A stretch of 30,528 nucleotides of DNA. Source: JAENVT01 sp031370745 (GTDB lineage Bacteria > Actinomycetota > Acidimicrobiia > Acidimicrobiales > Ilumatobacteraceae). How positions within the stretch are numbered: position 1 is the first letter of the stretch; each line of letters starts with the position of its first letter. Below the pieces are notes generated by a model that did not search any database, had not been told where the DNA came from, and was given only the letters and a program-made list of their open reading frames with translations. Positions 30,079-30,528 of the stretch are shown here, piece after piece. Location of the stretch: the NCBI GenBank assembly GCA_031370745.1, contig JANMQX010000179.1, positions 1 through 30,528 on the forward strand. Reading direction: 5' to 3'. The translations under genes and the position numbers were made by a program.

Positions 30079-30528
30079 ATGCCGCCGCGGCTTCGAGGCA
30101 AATGGGCGTTGGGCATCACCCCCCGCAACTTCACCTGGATCATGAAGGACAAGCTGGCCGTGTGCGAGCGCCCGGGCGGTTACGGCGACAACCATCGTCG
30201 GGTTCGTCGCCAGGAAGAGATCATCTGGCTGCGCGAGAACGGGTTCGGCTGCCTCATCAGCATCATTCCGGCCCCGCACAACCTCCACAACTACGACGAG
30301 CTCGCCCTTCCATATCTACACCGGCCGTTCACGGGCGTCGACGATCTTGGCCAATGGCTGCGCAGTTTTTACGTCGAGCTCGGCGCGCTGCTCGAAGGCA
30401 GCACCAAGGTCATCGTGCACAACGAGCCCGTCGACGACCGTCTGATGGGGATCATGGGCGGCTACATCCGCTGGAGCGGCCTGGTCGACGACCCGTCGCA
30501 GGCGATTGCGATCACCGAGCGGATCGCC
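30079..30528 (+). CDS. Dual-specificity phosphatase-like protein with altered active-site loop (partial)
   Basis: At least 150 aa, cut by the window end. The order of segments follows the dual-specificity phosphatase fold: KLAVCERPGGYG (entry strand), RQEEIIWLRENGFGCLISI, the LPYLHRPFTGVDD acidic loop, a long helix (LGQWLRSFYVELGALL), then KVIVHNEPVDDRLMGIMGGYIRW. In an active enzyme this last part is HCxxGxxR; here Asn replaces the catalytic Cys (HNEPVDDR) while His and Arg remain. It is therefore probably a pseudophosphatase or a phosphate-binding protein. It follows tilS by 42 bp, where hpt or ftsH is often found. The fold assignment is by eye and moderate. Confidence 0.6.
   Translation, partial: MPPRLRGKWALGITPRNFTWIMKDKLAVCERPGGYGDNHRRVRRQEEIIWLRENGFGCLISIIPAPHNLHNYDELALPYLHRPFTGVDDLGQWLRSFYVELGALLEGSTKVIVHNEPVDDRLMGIMGGYIRWSGLVDDPSQAIAITERIA

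Noticed and set aside
1..30528. Selenoprotein genes with in-frame UGA
   Set aside because: Because of the tRNA-Sec I looked for genes that stop early at UGA with conserved sequence continuing. All recognised genes have complete domains at their stops, so none is proposed.

Overview
The window is GC-rich with densely packed genes. It has several actinobacterial marks: a SigR/RsrA-type thiol-stress pair, a zincin of the family annotated as F420-biosynthesis-associated, a topoisomerase I with a lysine-rich tail, a minimal Tad pilus locus without outer-membrane parts, and many start codons that sit directly behind a TANNNT -10 hexamer (leaderless-type). An actinobacterium of the Acidimicrobiia (Ilumatobacter-like) fits best, but that placement is inference from gene content and codon style.

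Layout. 113-208 (-): selenocysteine tRNA. 327-4201 (+): compact Tad/Flp operon (ParA-like ATPase, TadA, TadB, TadC, Flp pilin, TadE-like pseudopilin) followed by a STAS anti-sigma antagonist. 4275-8030 (-): rsgA, 2OG-Fe(II) oxygenase, acyl-CoA dehydrogenase and VOC protein in one direction. 8082-15798: MMPL transporter, topA, convergent EamA exporter, then tmk and holB. 15807-18755 (-): membrane PAS-GGDEF-EAL protein. 18890-18965: tRNA-Thr(CGU). 19116-24073: a cluster of SRPBCC protein, SDR, DUF427 protein, FAD oxidoreductase and a CarH-like cobalamin photosensory protein, meeting an ECF sigma gene tail to tail. 24150-26168: acyltransferase-3/SGNH protein. 26348-26860: MarR regulator, then a pair of 40-bp hairpin repeats. 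27057-30036: sigR, rsrA, a 46-aa membrane protein, zincin and tilS. From 30079: a phosphatase-like protein with an altered active-site loop, cut by the window end.

The most interesting region is 19116-24093. The B12 protein keeps both hallmarks of the CarH/LitR light sensor (Wx9EH and ExHxxG) but has no MerR DNA-binding domain. It carries an unassigned helical C-terminal domain instead. Its neighbour is an ECF sigma factor of SigK-like appearance with no anti-sigma gene beside it, and the sigma gene's probable -10 lies inside a perfect dyad. I infer a light or photo-oxidative response module in which a B12 photosensor acts through protein contacts rather than by binding DNA. A second regulatory feature is an AT-rich double dyad between the EamA exporter and tmk. 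No gene-free stretch exceeds 300 bases, and I saw no CRISPR array, insertion sequence or prophage.
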